The position numbers and the translations under genes are program-made. A DNA stretch of 64,000 nt from Burkholderia sp. Bp9142 (lineage in GTDB: Bacteria > Pseudomonadota > Gammaproteobacteria > Burkholderiales > Burkholderiaceae), in contig NZ_QTPP01000027.1 of assembly GCF_003853415.1 (NCBI RefSeq), positions 47,984 through 111,983 on the forward strand. Direction: 5' to 3'. Below the pieces are notes generated by a model. It was not told where the DNA came from and ran no database searches. It saw only the letters and a list, made by a program, of their open reading frames with translations. Within the stretch, counting starts at the first letter, position 1. Each line of letters begins with the position of its first letter. This document shows, one piece after another, positions 1-7,542 of the stretch.

Positions 1-1
1 T

Positions 2-859
2 CTTGGCGGCGGGCTGAAAGCGGAATTCAAGCTCGAAAGCATGTTCACCGCCGGAACGGGGCAGTTGCCGGGACAAAGCCTGTTCAACCGGTACGCATAC
101 GTGGGTCTCGGCAAGGACGGCTGGGGAAGCGTGTGGGCCGGCCAGGTCATGAGTCTGACCGACGAGACCGGATTTTATCTTGACCCGTTCGGGCAGCAGG
201 CAACGGGCATCGCGAACTTTGCGAAGGGGCGTGCGTGGGGTTCGCGTTCCAATACATTGACCTATAACTCACCGAAGTGGGCGGGCTTCTCCTTCCGTCT
301 TCAGAACGGCTTCGGCAACCAGGCCGGAAATTTTCGCGGGAGCCGGCAGTTCAGTGGAAGCGCGGCCTATTCTCTCGGTGACTTCAACGCATACGGGGTC
401 TACGAGGAGATCCGCGATGCCAACGGGAAATTCTCGGATCCCTACACCGCGTCGCGCGAATACATGATTGGCGGCACTTATCAGTTCGGCGCGCTGAAGG
501 TTTACACGGGGTATCAGGCCCTGGTGTCATCTGGGCGCGATACGGTCGTCAGTTCCGATAATCCGGCGGGCGCCACGCGGAATGAACAGGAATGGCTGGG
601 GGCAACCTATCAGGCCAACCCCGCGCTGGCATTCCAGGCAGGGTGGTACCACGGTAACGCGAATCATGGCGGCGGCAGCGGCAACCTCGGGGTTGTCGGT
701 GCGACGTACAGCCTGTCGAAGCGCACGTTCGTGTATGCGACGTTCGGCGCCATGTTCAATGGCCGGACGTCCAACTTCCCGGTCGAAACGGCAGACTCCT
801 TGCCGTTGCCGGGGCACAACCAGCAAGGCGGGTACGTCGGCATGATGCACTACTTCTGA
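2..859 (+). CDS. Outer-membrane porin, 3' part (truncated by window edge)
   Basis: C-terminal part of a Gram-negative general porin of the OmpC-like Burkholderia type, which forms a trimeric outer-membrane diffusion channel. The frame is already open at base 2 and begins with LGGGLKAEFKLES, the segment that normally follows GxEDLGGG about 100 residues into these porins. Later there are alternating beta strands, a YTSPKW-like segment (YNSPKWAGFSFR) and a terminal strand ending in Phe (GYVGMMHYF), the usual signal for the assembly machinery. The start codon and signal peptide lie outside the window. A hairpin follows at 913-934. A second, decayed porin fragment lies about 430 bp downstream. The substrate cannot be read from the sequence. 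Confidence 0.93.
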   Translation, partial: LGGGLKAEFKLESMFTAGTGQLPGQSLFNRYAYVGLGKDGWGSVWAGQVMSLTDETGFYLDPFGQQATGIANFAKGRAWGSRSNTLTYNSPKWAGFSFRLQNGFGNQAGNFRGSRQFSGSAAYSLGDFNAYGVYEEIRDANGKFSDPYTASREYMIGGTYQFGALKVYTGYQALVSSGRDTVVSSDNPAGATRNEQEWLGATYQANPALAFQAGWYHGNANHGGGSGNLGVVGATYSLSKRTFVYATFGAMFNGRTSNFPVETADSLPLPGHNQQGGYVGMMHYF

Positions 860-1289
860 ATATGACGGACGCCGGGAGGGCTGGCGTGTCGGCGTTGGTC
901 CTTCATCGGCGGGCGCCCCGGTTTCGCGGGGCGCTTCGCTTATGCCGGAATCGGGGTGGCGGCGAGCTGCGCTTGTCATTCGACCTCGACGGCACGGCCT
1001 CGCGGCAGTCTCCCATGGAGCAAGACAAAACATGAGCAAGCGAATCCTCTTCGAGAGCACACTCGCCCGGTCCGTCACTCACGTTTCCGGCCGATGGGCG
1101 TACGCACTCGAGTTCCAGGCCAACTCAGCGCCTGCGATAGCGACTCGGCGAACTGCTGAAGGAGGTCGGTCGACATCGATGGTCACGCTGTACGCGGCCA
1201 TCGCAGCTGGCGTGGGCCGCGGTAGGGAGGCGCAGCGTATTACGTTCATGATCGGATAATCACGAAGCGGCGGCACGCCTGGCAGAATC
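860..1289. other. Intergenic stretch downstream of the porin
   Basis: Apart from the hairpin at 913-934 I see no supportable gene. A short open frame starting with ATG at 1032 and running to 1259 has no SD sequence and no family I recognise. GC is lower and less codon-like than in neighbouring genes, which fits decaying sequence. Confidence 0.5.
913..940 (+). terminator. Hairpin after porin
   Basis: Perfect 8-bp stem GCGCCCCG (913-920) / CGGGGCGC (927-934) with a 6-nt loop, followed by a short T-containing tail (ttcgctt). It lies about 55 nt past the porin stop. Likely terminator, with a weak U-tract. Confidence 0.6.
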
Positions 1290-1520
1290 GAATTGCAGAG
1301 CGGCAGTCTGTCCGGTGCTCGCGTCGGCGTGAAAGGCGGTGAGGCGCTGAGCGGCGGTGGGGCAGCGTTACTTTCACTCGAGAATGGTTTCAATGCAGTG
1401 AACGGCCGAGCTAATCAGGGCCGCCGGCCGTTCGGTCCTCGGAGTCATGTTGGCTTGCGCACGGCCGCCGGTCACATGCTGATCGCGGGACGGCTGTACG
1501 ACCCGTACGTCCATCTCAAG
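1290..1520 (+). pseudogene. Decayed porin fragment
   Basis: One reading frame gives SGSLSGARVGVKGGEAL, then SLENGFNAVNGRANQG, RRPFGPRSHVGL and finally AGRLYDP. This follows, in order, the N-terminal third of Burkholderia porins (SGSRxGVKGxEDLGGG, LENGFN, GRMFGRQAxVGL, GRQYDP) with many substitutions at normally fixed positions. The match stops near 1515. There is no signal peptide, no intact start and no C-terminal strands. I read it as the relic of a second porin copy beside the intact porin. Confidence 0.72.
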
Positions 1521-1603
1521 GAAAAGCGAAAACAGGTTTGTTTGCTCCAGTTCGGATTTCGTTTGCGATGCCCAACCGGCCACGCATGACACGTTTGTTA
1601 CGT

Positions 1604-1613
1604 GACAATTGTC
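1604..1613. promoter_or_regulatory. Palindrome upstream of DoxX gene
   Basis: Perfect 10-bp palindrome GACAATTGTC inside an AT-richer stretch about 250 nt before the DoxX start. It could be a repressor site; nothing in the sequence identifies the regulator. Confidence 0.25.
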
Positions 1614-1863
1614 CACTAATTAGAGACAGCCAATCTTGTTTTGACGGATTGATGATTTCCGGTGAGACAGTAGACTGCACCCGTGCTTCGCCAGAACCGT
1701 TCCGCAGCGCGCCATGACGGCGCGACCGGACGGATTCTTCGGCGGCGGGCCGACCGGCTCGCGGTTCGATCGTGCGAGGAGGGTTCGTTGTCGATCCGTA
1801 GGTTCGCCGTTGCGGCGGACGTCGGCATCGAATGCGTCAAACCGTCAATTCAAGGTGATTGCT

Positions 1864-2277
1864 ATGCGTTACGTTTCGCTGGAGTCGAAGAAGGACGAGC
1901 TGCTGCTGGCGGCTCGCGTGCTGATGATGATCCTGTTCGTGCTGTTCGGCTGGCAGAAGCTGAACGGCTTCTCGGGCACGGTCGCGTACATGGCCTCGAC
2001 GGGGGCGCCGTCGCCCGAGTTGTCGGCGGTGATCGCGGTGGCGGTCGAGCTGGTCGGCGGCGCGCTGATCGCGGTCGGGTTCTATACGCGTCCGCTCGCG
2101 CTGGTGTTCGCGGCCTATACGCTCGCGACCGCGCTGATCGGGCATCGCTACTGGGCGCTGCAGGGCATGGACCAGTATCTCGCGATGATCCATTTCTACA
2201 AGAACATCAGCATCATCGGCGGGCTGCTGTTGCTCGCGGTCAGCGGGCCGGGCCGGTATTCGTTCGACCGGAAGTGA
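1864..2277 (+). CDS. DoxX family inner-membrane protein
   Basis: 137-residue membrane protein of the DoxX/YphA type: four hydrophobic helices, with the typical first helix ending in FxxFGxxK (here VLFGWQKLNGF), a central SPEL segment before helix 2, and FYTRPLA and HFYKNIS loops. DoxX proteins are linked to redox or thiol stress membrane complexes, but no reaction can be assigned to this one. The ATG at 1864 is chosen because AAGGTGA sits just upstream and the hydrophobic DoxX fold starts there; earlier in-frame Met codons would add an arginine-rich, non-DoxX leader. A strong terminator follows at 2308-2346, so it appears to be monocistronic. Confidence 0.88.
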   Translation: MRYVSLESKKDELLLAARVLMMILFVLFGWQKLNGFSGTVAYMASTGAPSPELSAVIAVAVELVGGALIAVGFYTRPLALVFAAYTLATALIGHRYWALQGMDQYLAMIHFYKNISIIGGLLLLAVSGPGRYSFDRK

Positions 2278-2307
2278 GACAGCGCGGCAGTTTCCTGCCG
2301 CACGACG

Positions 2308-2346
2308 GGCCCGGTGCGCGGAAGCAATCGCGCACCGGGCCTTGTT
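2308..2346 (+). terminator. Rho-independent terminator after DoxX gene
   Basis: Perfect 13-bp stem GGCCCGGTGCGCG (2308-2320) / CGCGCACCGGGCC (2329-2341), 8-nt loop, then TTGTT. Confidence 0.8.
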
Positions 2347-2443
2347 TCATCGCGCGCACGTCGTCGCCGTGGGATCGAAATCGACATCGGTCGCCGGTTC
2401 TCGTATAGATTGGGGCCCTCATCCCCTTTCACCGTTGGCTACC

Positions 2444-3388
2444 GTGTCGCACCCGACCATTCTCCTCATCGGCGCGTCCGGCCTGCTCGGCCGTGCAGTC
2501 GCCGCATCGCTGTCCCGCGAATCGTCGCTGACGCTGGTCGCAACCATCCGCAACCCGGACACCGCCGGCGCGCGGCATCTCACGTTGCCGCCTGAAAACA
2601 TCGCCCGACTCGACGCTCTCGACCAGCCGGCGCTCGAACATCTCCTTGAAACCCACCGGCCGGCCGCCGTGATCATCTGCGCTGCCGAGCGCCGCCCGGA
2701 CGTCTGCGAACGCGACCCCGCGGCCGCGCGCGCGATCAACGTCGACGCGCCGGCCCGCATCGGCGCGCTCGCCGCGCGCCACGGCGCGTGGACGCTCGGC
2801 ATCTCCACCGACTACGTATTCGACGGCAAGGCCGCGCCTTACCGCGAAGATGCCACGCCGAACCCGCTGAACATCTATGGCCGCACCAAGCTGGAAGGCG
2901 AGGCCGCGTTGCTCGCCGCGTCGCCGCTTGCCTGCGTGCTGCGCCTGCCGTTGCTCTATGGCCCGATCGTCGACTGGCGCGAGTCGGCCGTCACGAGCCT
3001 CGTGCCGGCGATCGCCGCGTCCGCGCGACCGGGCGCGGACGCGGCCGGCATGGACGCGTGGGCGATCCGCTATCCGACCTACACGCCCGACGTCGCGGAG
3101 GTCATCCGCGACCTGACGCTGCGCCATCTCGCGGGCTCGTCCGTCACCGGCATCCGTCATTGGTCGGGCCGGGAACCGATGACGAAGTACGACATCGCGC
3201 AGCGGATCGCGGCCGCGCTCGGCGTCGACGCAGCGCTCGCGCGGATCGACACGCCGGCCGATGCGACGCCGCGCCCGTACGATTGCCATCTGGATGCTGC
3301 GAGCCTGCGCGCACTCGGGATCGAGCATGCGACACCGTTCGCGACCGGGCTGCAAGCCGTGTTGCGCGACGCGCCGCCGCTGCCGTAA
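2444..3388 (+). CDS. RmlD-like SDR / NAD(P)-dependent sugar-nucleotide-type reductase
   Basis: 314-residue extended-type short-chain dehydrogenase of the RmlD (dTDP-4-dehydrorhamnose reductase) superfamily. The Rossmann motif GASGLLGR lies near the N-terminus, followed by ICAAERRPDVCE (the AAYTxVDxAE-like loop), STDYVFDG, and the catalytic YGRTK (YxxxK). There is no rml gene cluster nearby, so a role in rhamnose synthesis is not supported; this branch also includes proteins related to the MAT2B regulatory subunit. GTG at 2444 is preferred because TILLIGASG then sits at the N-terminus as in the family; an ATG at 2342 lies in the preceding terminator tail and would add 34 non-homologous residues. 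A hairpin directly follows the stop. Confidence 0.8.
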   Translation: MSHPTILLIGASGLLGRAVAASLSRESSLTLVATIRNPDTAGARHLTLPPENIARLDALDQPALEHLLETHRPAAVIICAAERRPDVCERDPAAARAINVDAPARIGALAARHGAWTLGISTDYVFDGKAAPYREDATPNPLNIYGRTKLEGEAALLAASPLACVLRLPLLYGPIVDWRESAVTSLVPAIAASARPGADAAGMDAWAIRYPTYTPDVAEVIRDLTLRHLAGSSVTGIRHWSGREPMTKYDIAQRIAAALGVDAALARIDTPADATPRPYDCHLDAASLRALGIEHATPFATGLQAVLRDAPPLP

Positions 3389-3407
3389 GCGCGGCGTGCG
3401 CCGCGCT
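3388..3407 (+). terminator. Hairpin at SDR stop codon
   Basis: Perfect 8-bp stem AGCGCGGC (3388-3395) / GCCGCGCT (3400-3407) with GTGC loop, starting in the stop codon. No U-tract; possible weak terminator. Confidence 0.4.
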
Positions 3408-3643
3408 GCCGAAACGCGCGGCGGCGGTCATCGTCGCCGCACGGCAAGACGTTGCACTGCGCAACATTCCCGATTGCCGGGAAACGTCGTGGCCGCGTGG
3501 CGGCGCGTCCGGCTCGCCGATAGCCTGACGCATACGAACAAATCACGCGCGCACGGGCGGGCCCATGCCGGCACGTCTTCGTGCCGGACCCGATCGCGCG
3601 CGACCTGCGCGACGCCGGGCATGAGCGTCGCGCGCCCCGTCAT

Positions 3644-3672
3644 TTGACACCCCGCGCGCCCGGCCATTAAAG
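3644..3672 (+). promoter_or_regulatory. Sigma-70-like promoter upstream of reverse transcriptase
   Basis: Perfect -35 hexamer TTGACA (3644-3649) with -10-like ATTAAA/TTAAAG (3666-3672) at 16-17 bp spacing, in an otherwise very GC-rich region. Expected start of transcription is about 3678-3682, roughly 175 nt before the RT start codon. It is preceded by hairpins at 3568-3587 (8-bp stem) and 3607-3633 (9-bp stem). Confidence 0.5.
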
Positions 3673-3679
3673 TCGCGTC

Positions 3680-3857
3680 GCGGGGCGGTGGGTCAAGCAC
3701 ACCCCCGGAACAGGCAGCCGATGTTCCAGGACTACGGGGCTACCCCGTGGATGAGACCGACACCCCGATGCGTCGCAAGAGCGCAGGTTGCGCGTTGCGC
3801 AACGACTGCTCTCGCAGCACCTGTCACGTTGACTCATCGTCCCGCCCATTCTTCTCC
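3680..3857 (+). ncRNA. Candidate structured leader / retron-type msr-msd region
   Basis: About 180 nt between the predicted transcription start and the RT gene carry consecutive inverted repeats. GGAACA (3707-3712) pairs with TGTTCC (3722-3727). ACGGGG (3734-3739) pairs with CCCCGT (3743-3748). GTTGCGC (3787-3793) pairs with GCGCAAC (3797-3803) and can extend outwards to 3778 and 3812 with a bulge. Retron non-coding RNAs lie immediately upstream of their RT and are made of such hairpins. I could not find a convincing flanking a1/a2 repeat or prove a branching guanosine, so this is a candidate only. Confidence 0.35.
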
Positions 3858-5207
3858 ATGCAAGCATCCCGGTTCGATACAGCCCGCGCGATTGCCGAAG
3901 CGATGCTGGCCGGCCCGCCCGAACGCGGCGGCATGCTCGAGCGCATCGCGACCGTGCTCGGCGCCGCACCGTCGTGGGGGCACGCGCTCGTGGATCACGC
4001 GATCGCGCACTTCGGCACGAACTGGACCGGCGTCGATACCGACCTGCTGGCAAGCGCGCTGGCCGATACGTCGGCGTTCATGATCGCGTGGTACGGCAAT
4101 CATCGGCCGGTCGTGATGCGCATCGTGCGCCGGCCGCCGGTTCAGCGACCGTTGCCGCCGCGGCTCGCCGGCATCGACGTGCCGCCATGGCCGACGTGCG
4201 GCGACCTTGCACGCTGGCTCGGCGTGAGTGCGCCCGAGCTCGACTGGCTGTCCGACCGCTGGCGTGTCGACACGCGCGGCAGCGACTCGCCGCTGCATCA
4301 CTACACGTACGCGGGCTACGACAAGCGTCGCGGCGGCTGCCGCCTGATCGAGATCCCGAAGGGCCGGCTGCGCGAAGCGCAGCGCCGCATCCTGCACGGG
4401 CTGCTCGATCGCATCCCGCCGCACGATGCGGCACACGGCTTTCGCAAGGGGCGGGGGATCGTGTCGTTCGCCGCGCCGCATGCGGATCGCGACGTCGTCG
4501 TCCGTTTCGATCTCGCGGATTTCTTCGTGTCGGTGCGCGCGGCGCGGGTCCATGCGCTGTTCACGACGCTGGGCTATCCGGCGGAAGTGGCGCGGACGCT
4601 GACCGCGCTGTGCACCAACCGCGTGCCGTCGGCGCGGCTGCTCGCGCCCGACCTGCGCGACCGGTTCGACTGGGCCGGCCGCCAGCGCTACCGCAGCCGC
4701 CATCTGCCGCAGGGCGCGCCGACCTCGCCGGCGCTGGCGAACCTGTGCGCGTTCCGCCTCGACATGCGGCTCGCGGCGCTCGCGCGTTCGCTCGACGCGA
4801 CCTACACGCGCTATGCGGACGATCTCGCGTTCTCGGGCGGCGGCGCGTTCGCGCGCGAGGCGGGGCGGCTGCAGGCGAGGGTCGCCGCGATCGCACTCGA
4901 GGAAGGCTTCGCGCTGCAACTGCGCAAGACGCGCGTGATGCGGCGCGGCGTGCGGCAGCAACTGGCCGGCGTGGTCGTCAATCGCCAACCGAACCTGGCG
5001 CGCGACGAGTTCGATGTCCTGAAGGCCATCCTGACCAACTGCATCCGCCACGGACCGGTGTCGCAGAATCGCGCCGCGCACGCGGATTTCCGCGCGCACC
5101 TGGCCGGACGCGTCGCCCATGCAAGCGCGCTGAACGCCGCGCGCGGCGCGAAGCTGCATGCATTGTTCACACGGATCGCGTGGGACGGGCGCGGCTACGA
5201 TGCGTAA
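3858..5207 (+). CDS. Retron-like reverse transcriptase (RNA-directed DNA polymerase)
   Basis: 449-residue protein with a complete RT domain from about residue 145: AHGFRKGRGI, catalytic RFDLADFF (D218), HLPQGAPTSPALANL (283-296), TYTRYADDLAFSGG with YADD at 319-322 (D321, D322), then KTRVMRRG. The order and wording match bacterial retron RTs. Two retron signatures are changed: region X reads FAAPH (204-208) instead of NAxxH, and region Y reads LAG (369-371) instead of VTG. The first ~140 residues form an extra helical domain of unknown function; long RTs with N-terminal extensions are known from myxobacterial retrons. No group II intron maturase or endonuclease domain is visible. ATG 3858 is the likely start though it lacks an SD sequence; an in-frame ATG at 3747 lies inside a hairpin. 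No effector gene is adjacent, so it may be an orphan. Confidence 0.9.
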   Translation: MQASRFDTARAIAEAMLAGPPERGGMLERIATVLGAAPSWGHALVDHAIAHFGTNWTGVDTDLLASALADTSAFMIAWYGNHRPVVMRIVRRPPVQRPLPPRLAGIDVPPWPTCGDLARWLGVSAPELDWLSDRWRVDTRGSDSPLHHYTYAGYDKRRGGCRLIEIPKGRLREAQRRILHGLLDRIPPHDAAHGFRKGRGIVSFAAPHADRDVVVRFDLADFFVSVRAARVHALFTTLGYPAEVARTLTALCTNRVPSARLLAPDLRDRFDWAGRQRYRSRHLPQGAPTSPALANLCAFRLDMRLAALARSLDATYTRYADDLAFSGGGAFAREAGRLQARVAAIALEEGFALQLRKTRVMRRGVRQQLAGVVVNRQPNLARDEFDVLKAILTNCIRHGPVSQNRAAHADFRAHLAGRVAHASALNAARGAKLHALFTRIAWDGRGYDA

Positions 5208-5550
5208 TTCGCCGCGCCGGCGTCGATGCTCGCGGGCCGACGAAGCCGCGCGTGCGCCGGACCGCAAAAGTCTTCAAACACGATGGATGCGCACTGCTAT
5301 CATTCGCGCCATGCCGCGCCCGTGCAAGGGTGCGACGCCCGGTGGCGACGAGGTCGCCACCGACGGCTCGCCGCGTGTTGCGTATCGATGTCATCCGGCT
5401 TTCGACGATCGCGTTGCCTGCGGCACACTGCGAAAGCCTCGCAGGTCCAGGCAAACGATTCACGTATCGCAACACAGATTGGCGGAACTTCGTGATAGGT
5501 TCAGCCATCGGAGGTTTTTTGAATAAAACATGCCCAAAGAGGATGAATAC
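5208..5550. other. Intergenic region between RT and H-NS-like gene
   Basis: No gene seen. It contains a perfect 9-bp hairpin GGTGGCGAC (5341-5349) / GTCGCCACC (5353-5361) with a GAG loop, which may end the RT transcript or be structured RNA. The last 100 nt are less GC-rich and probably hold the promoter of the H-NS-like gene. Confidence 0.5.
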
Positions 5551-5880
5551 ATGACCCAGGCCCTGCAGGAACTCGAAGCACAACTTCGGGACCTGAACAT
5601 CAAGTTGTCGGACGCCAAGCAGAAGGAGAAGCAAGCCGCACTCTCGGCATTCAAGGAGCAGGTCGAGCTGTTGGGCATCTCGCAGCAGGAAGTGCTGAGC
5701 GCCCTCGGCTACATCGTCCAGCGAAAACGCAAGGCGCCTGCCAAGTATTACGATCCGACGACCGGCCGCTCATGGTCGGGCCGCGGCCCGCGACCCAAAT
5801 GGCTCGAAGGCAAGGATCTCGACACGCTGCTCGTCGACCGCGAGGCCAAAACCTGGTGGCCCGGGGACGACCAGGGCTGA
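5551..5880 (+). CDS. H-NS family nucleoid-associated protein
   Basis: 109-residue H-NS/Bv3F-type protein. The N-terminal half is a charged coiled coil (LQELEAQLRDLNIKLSDAKQKEKQAALSA region) for oligomerisation. The C-terminal domain has the H-NS DNA-binding core YYDPTTGRSWSGRG followed by PRPKWL, where GRGPRP replaces the commoner GRGRxP minor-groove hook. Such proteins silence AT-rich, often acquired, DNA. The start at 5551 is supported by AGAGGATGA immediately upstream; an ATG at 5530 would place that SD inside the coding sequence. Two hairpins follow the stop. Confidence 0.92.
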   Translation: MTQALQELEAQLRDLNIKLSDAKQKEKQAALSAFKEQVELLGISQQEVLSALGYIVQRKRKAPAKYYDPTTGRSWSGRGPRPKWLEGKDLDTLLVDREAKTWWPGDDQG

Positions 5881-5893
5881 CCCAGCATCGCAC

Positions 5894-5940
5894 CGGCACC
5901 ACTCCGGTGCCGTTCGACCCGCGCCGGCGGCGACGCCGGC
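5894..5940 (+). terminator. Double hairpin after H-NS-like gene
   Basis: CGGCACC (5894-5900) / GGTGCCG (5906-5912), then GCCGGCG (5923-5929) / CGCCGGC (5934-5940), both perfect. A T-rich run (tttctcctccttctttc) begins at about 5951. Likely termination region. Confidence 0.5.
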
Positions 5941-6146
5941 CACGCAACACCGGTTTCTCCTCCTTCTTTCGGTGTCCCGCCTGATTGCGGGTCCCGGCTT
6001 CCGAATCTTTCAAATTCATTACCGCTGCCGCCCGTTTCCGTTCCCGGAAGCGGGCGTGCGGCGCTTTCCGTGCGCGCGCGCTTGCCGGCCCGTCATGCGC
6101 GGGAACTGGCTTTAGAATGTCGCCCGGACATTTCCGGCAGGACATC

Positions 6147-7394
6147 ATGGCAGCAAACATCAAATCTTCGACGCTCGGCGATCCGGCGGCGCCGCGCACG
6201 GAGCAGGTCGGGTCGTACGCATGGAAGGCGCTGGCCGGCTCGGCGATTGGCTACGCGATGGACGGCTTCGACCTGCTGATTCTCGGCTTCATGCTGCCCG
6301 CGATCACGGCTGCGCTGCAGCTGACGCCCGGACAGGGCGGCGCGCTCGTCACGTGGACGCTGATCGGCGCCGTCGCGGGCGGCATTCTGTTCGGTGCCCT
6401 GAGCGACCGCTACGGCCGCGTGCGCGTGCTGACCTGGACGATCATGCTGTTCGCTGTCTTCACCGGCCTGTGCGCGTTCGCGCAGGGCTTCCGCGATCTG
6501 CTCGTGTATCGGACCATCGCCGGCATCGGCCTCGGCGGCGAGTTCGGGATCGGCATGGCGCTCGCGGCCGAAGCGTGGCCGGCGAGCAAGCGGGCCCGCG
6601 TGTCGTGCTACGTCGCGCTCGGCTGGCAGGCCGGCGTGCTGCTGGCCGCGCTGCTGACGCCGCTGCTGCTGCGCCAGGTCGGCTGGCGCGGGATGTTCGT
6701 GGTCGGCGTGCTGCCCGCGCTGCTCGCGTGGGTGCTGCGCAACCGGCTGCACGAGCCGGAAGTCTTCGTGCAGCGCGCGACGCAGCCGCGCGCCAACGCG
6801 TTCCGGATGCTCGTCGCCGACGCCCGCACCGCGCGCACGAGTCTCGGCATCGTGATCCTGTGCTCGGTCCAGAACTTCGGCTACTACGGGATCATGATCT
6901 GGCTGCCGACCTTCCTGTCGAAACAGATGGGCTTCTCGCTGACGAAGTCGGGGCTGTGGACGGCGGCGACCGTCGTCGGGATGATGATCGGCGTCTGGAC
7001 GTTCGGGCAGCTCGCCGATCGCATCGGCCGCAAGCCGACGTTCCTGCTGTACCAGCTCGGCTCGGTCGTGACGGTCGTTGCGTATGCGCGCCTGTCGGAC
7101 CCGACGGCGATGCTGTGGGCCGGCGCGCTGATGGGGATGTTCGTCAACGGGATGGTGGGCGGCTACGGGGCGCTGATGTCCGAGGGCTATCCGACCGCCG
7201 CGCGCGCGACCGCGCAGAACGTGCTGTGGAATCTCGGCCGCGCGGTCGGCGGCTTCGGGCCGGTGGCGGTCGGCGCGCTGGCCGCGCGCTACTCGTTCCA
7301 GACGGCGATCGCGTTGCTCGCGGGCCTTTATGTGCTCGACATGATCGCGACGCTGTTCCTGATCCCCGAGCTCAAGGGCGTCGAGCTCGAATGA
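6147..7394 (+). CDS. MFS transporter (organic/aromatic acid symporter type)
   Basis: 415-residue major facilitator with about twelve hydrophobic helices. The signature between helices 2 and 3 is GALSDRYGRVRVL. MDGFDLLILGFMLPAI in helix 1 has the D-G-x-D pattern of acid:H+ symporters (AAHS/SHS-like), and AGIGLGGEFGIGMALAAE in helix 4 resembles lactate/sialate-type carriers. GQLADRIGRKPTF repeats the loop motif in the second half. The substrate is unknown. ATG 6147 gives a short MAANIKSS leader; an in-frame ATG at 6117 is an alternative, and neither has a strong SD. It converges with the dehydrogenase gene downstream, so the two share no transcript. Confidence 0.87.
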   Translation: MAANIKSSTLGDPAAPRTEQVGSYAWKALAGSAIGYAMDGFDLLILGFMLPAITAALQLTPGQGGALVTWTLIGAVAGGILFGALSDRYGRVRVLTWTIMLFAVFTGLCAFAQGFRDLLVYRTIAGIGLGGEFGIGMALAAEAWPASKRARVSCYVALGWQAGVLLAALLTPLLLRQVGWRGMFVVGVLPALLAWVLRNRLHEPEVFVQRATQPRANAFRMLVADARTARTSLGIVILCSVQNFGYYGIMIWLPTFLSKQMGFSLTKSGLWTAATVVGMMIGVWTFGQLADRIGRKPTFLLYQLGSVVTVVAYARLSDPTAMLWAGALMGMFVNGMVGGYGALMSEGYPTAARATAQNVLWNLGRAVGGFGPVAVGALAARYSFQTAIALLAGLYVLDMIATLFLIPELKGVELE

Positions 7395-7542
7395 CGAGGC
7401 GCGGCGCCCGGCCGGGTGCCGCGGCCCGGCGTCACGCCGCCATGCAGTTCAACGATTCATCACCGGAATTCACGATGCTCGCCGGACGCGGAACAGGCGC
7501 CGCGACAGGGCCGCCACGATAGGGCCGCCGCGCGCGGGTGCG

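Noticed and set aside
1032..1259. A 75-codon frame downstream of the first porin
   Set aside because: No SD, no recognisable domain, and it sits in sequence that otherwise looks decayed.
3834..5267. A 477-codon minus-strand frame opposite the reverse transcriptase
   Set aside because: Arginine/alanine-rich shadow with no motif, while the plus strand has a complete RT domain.
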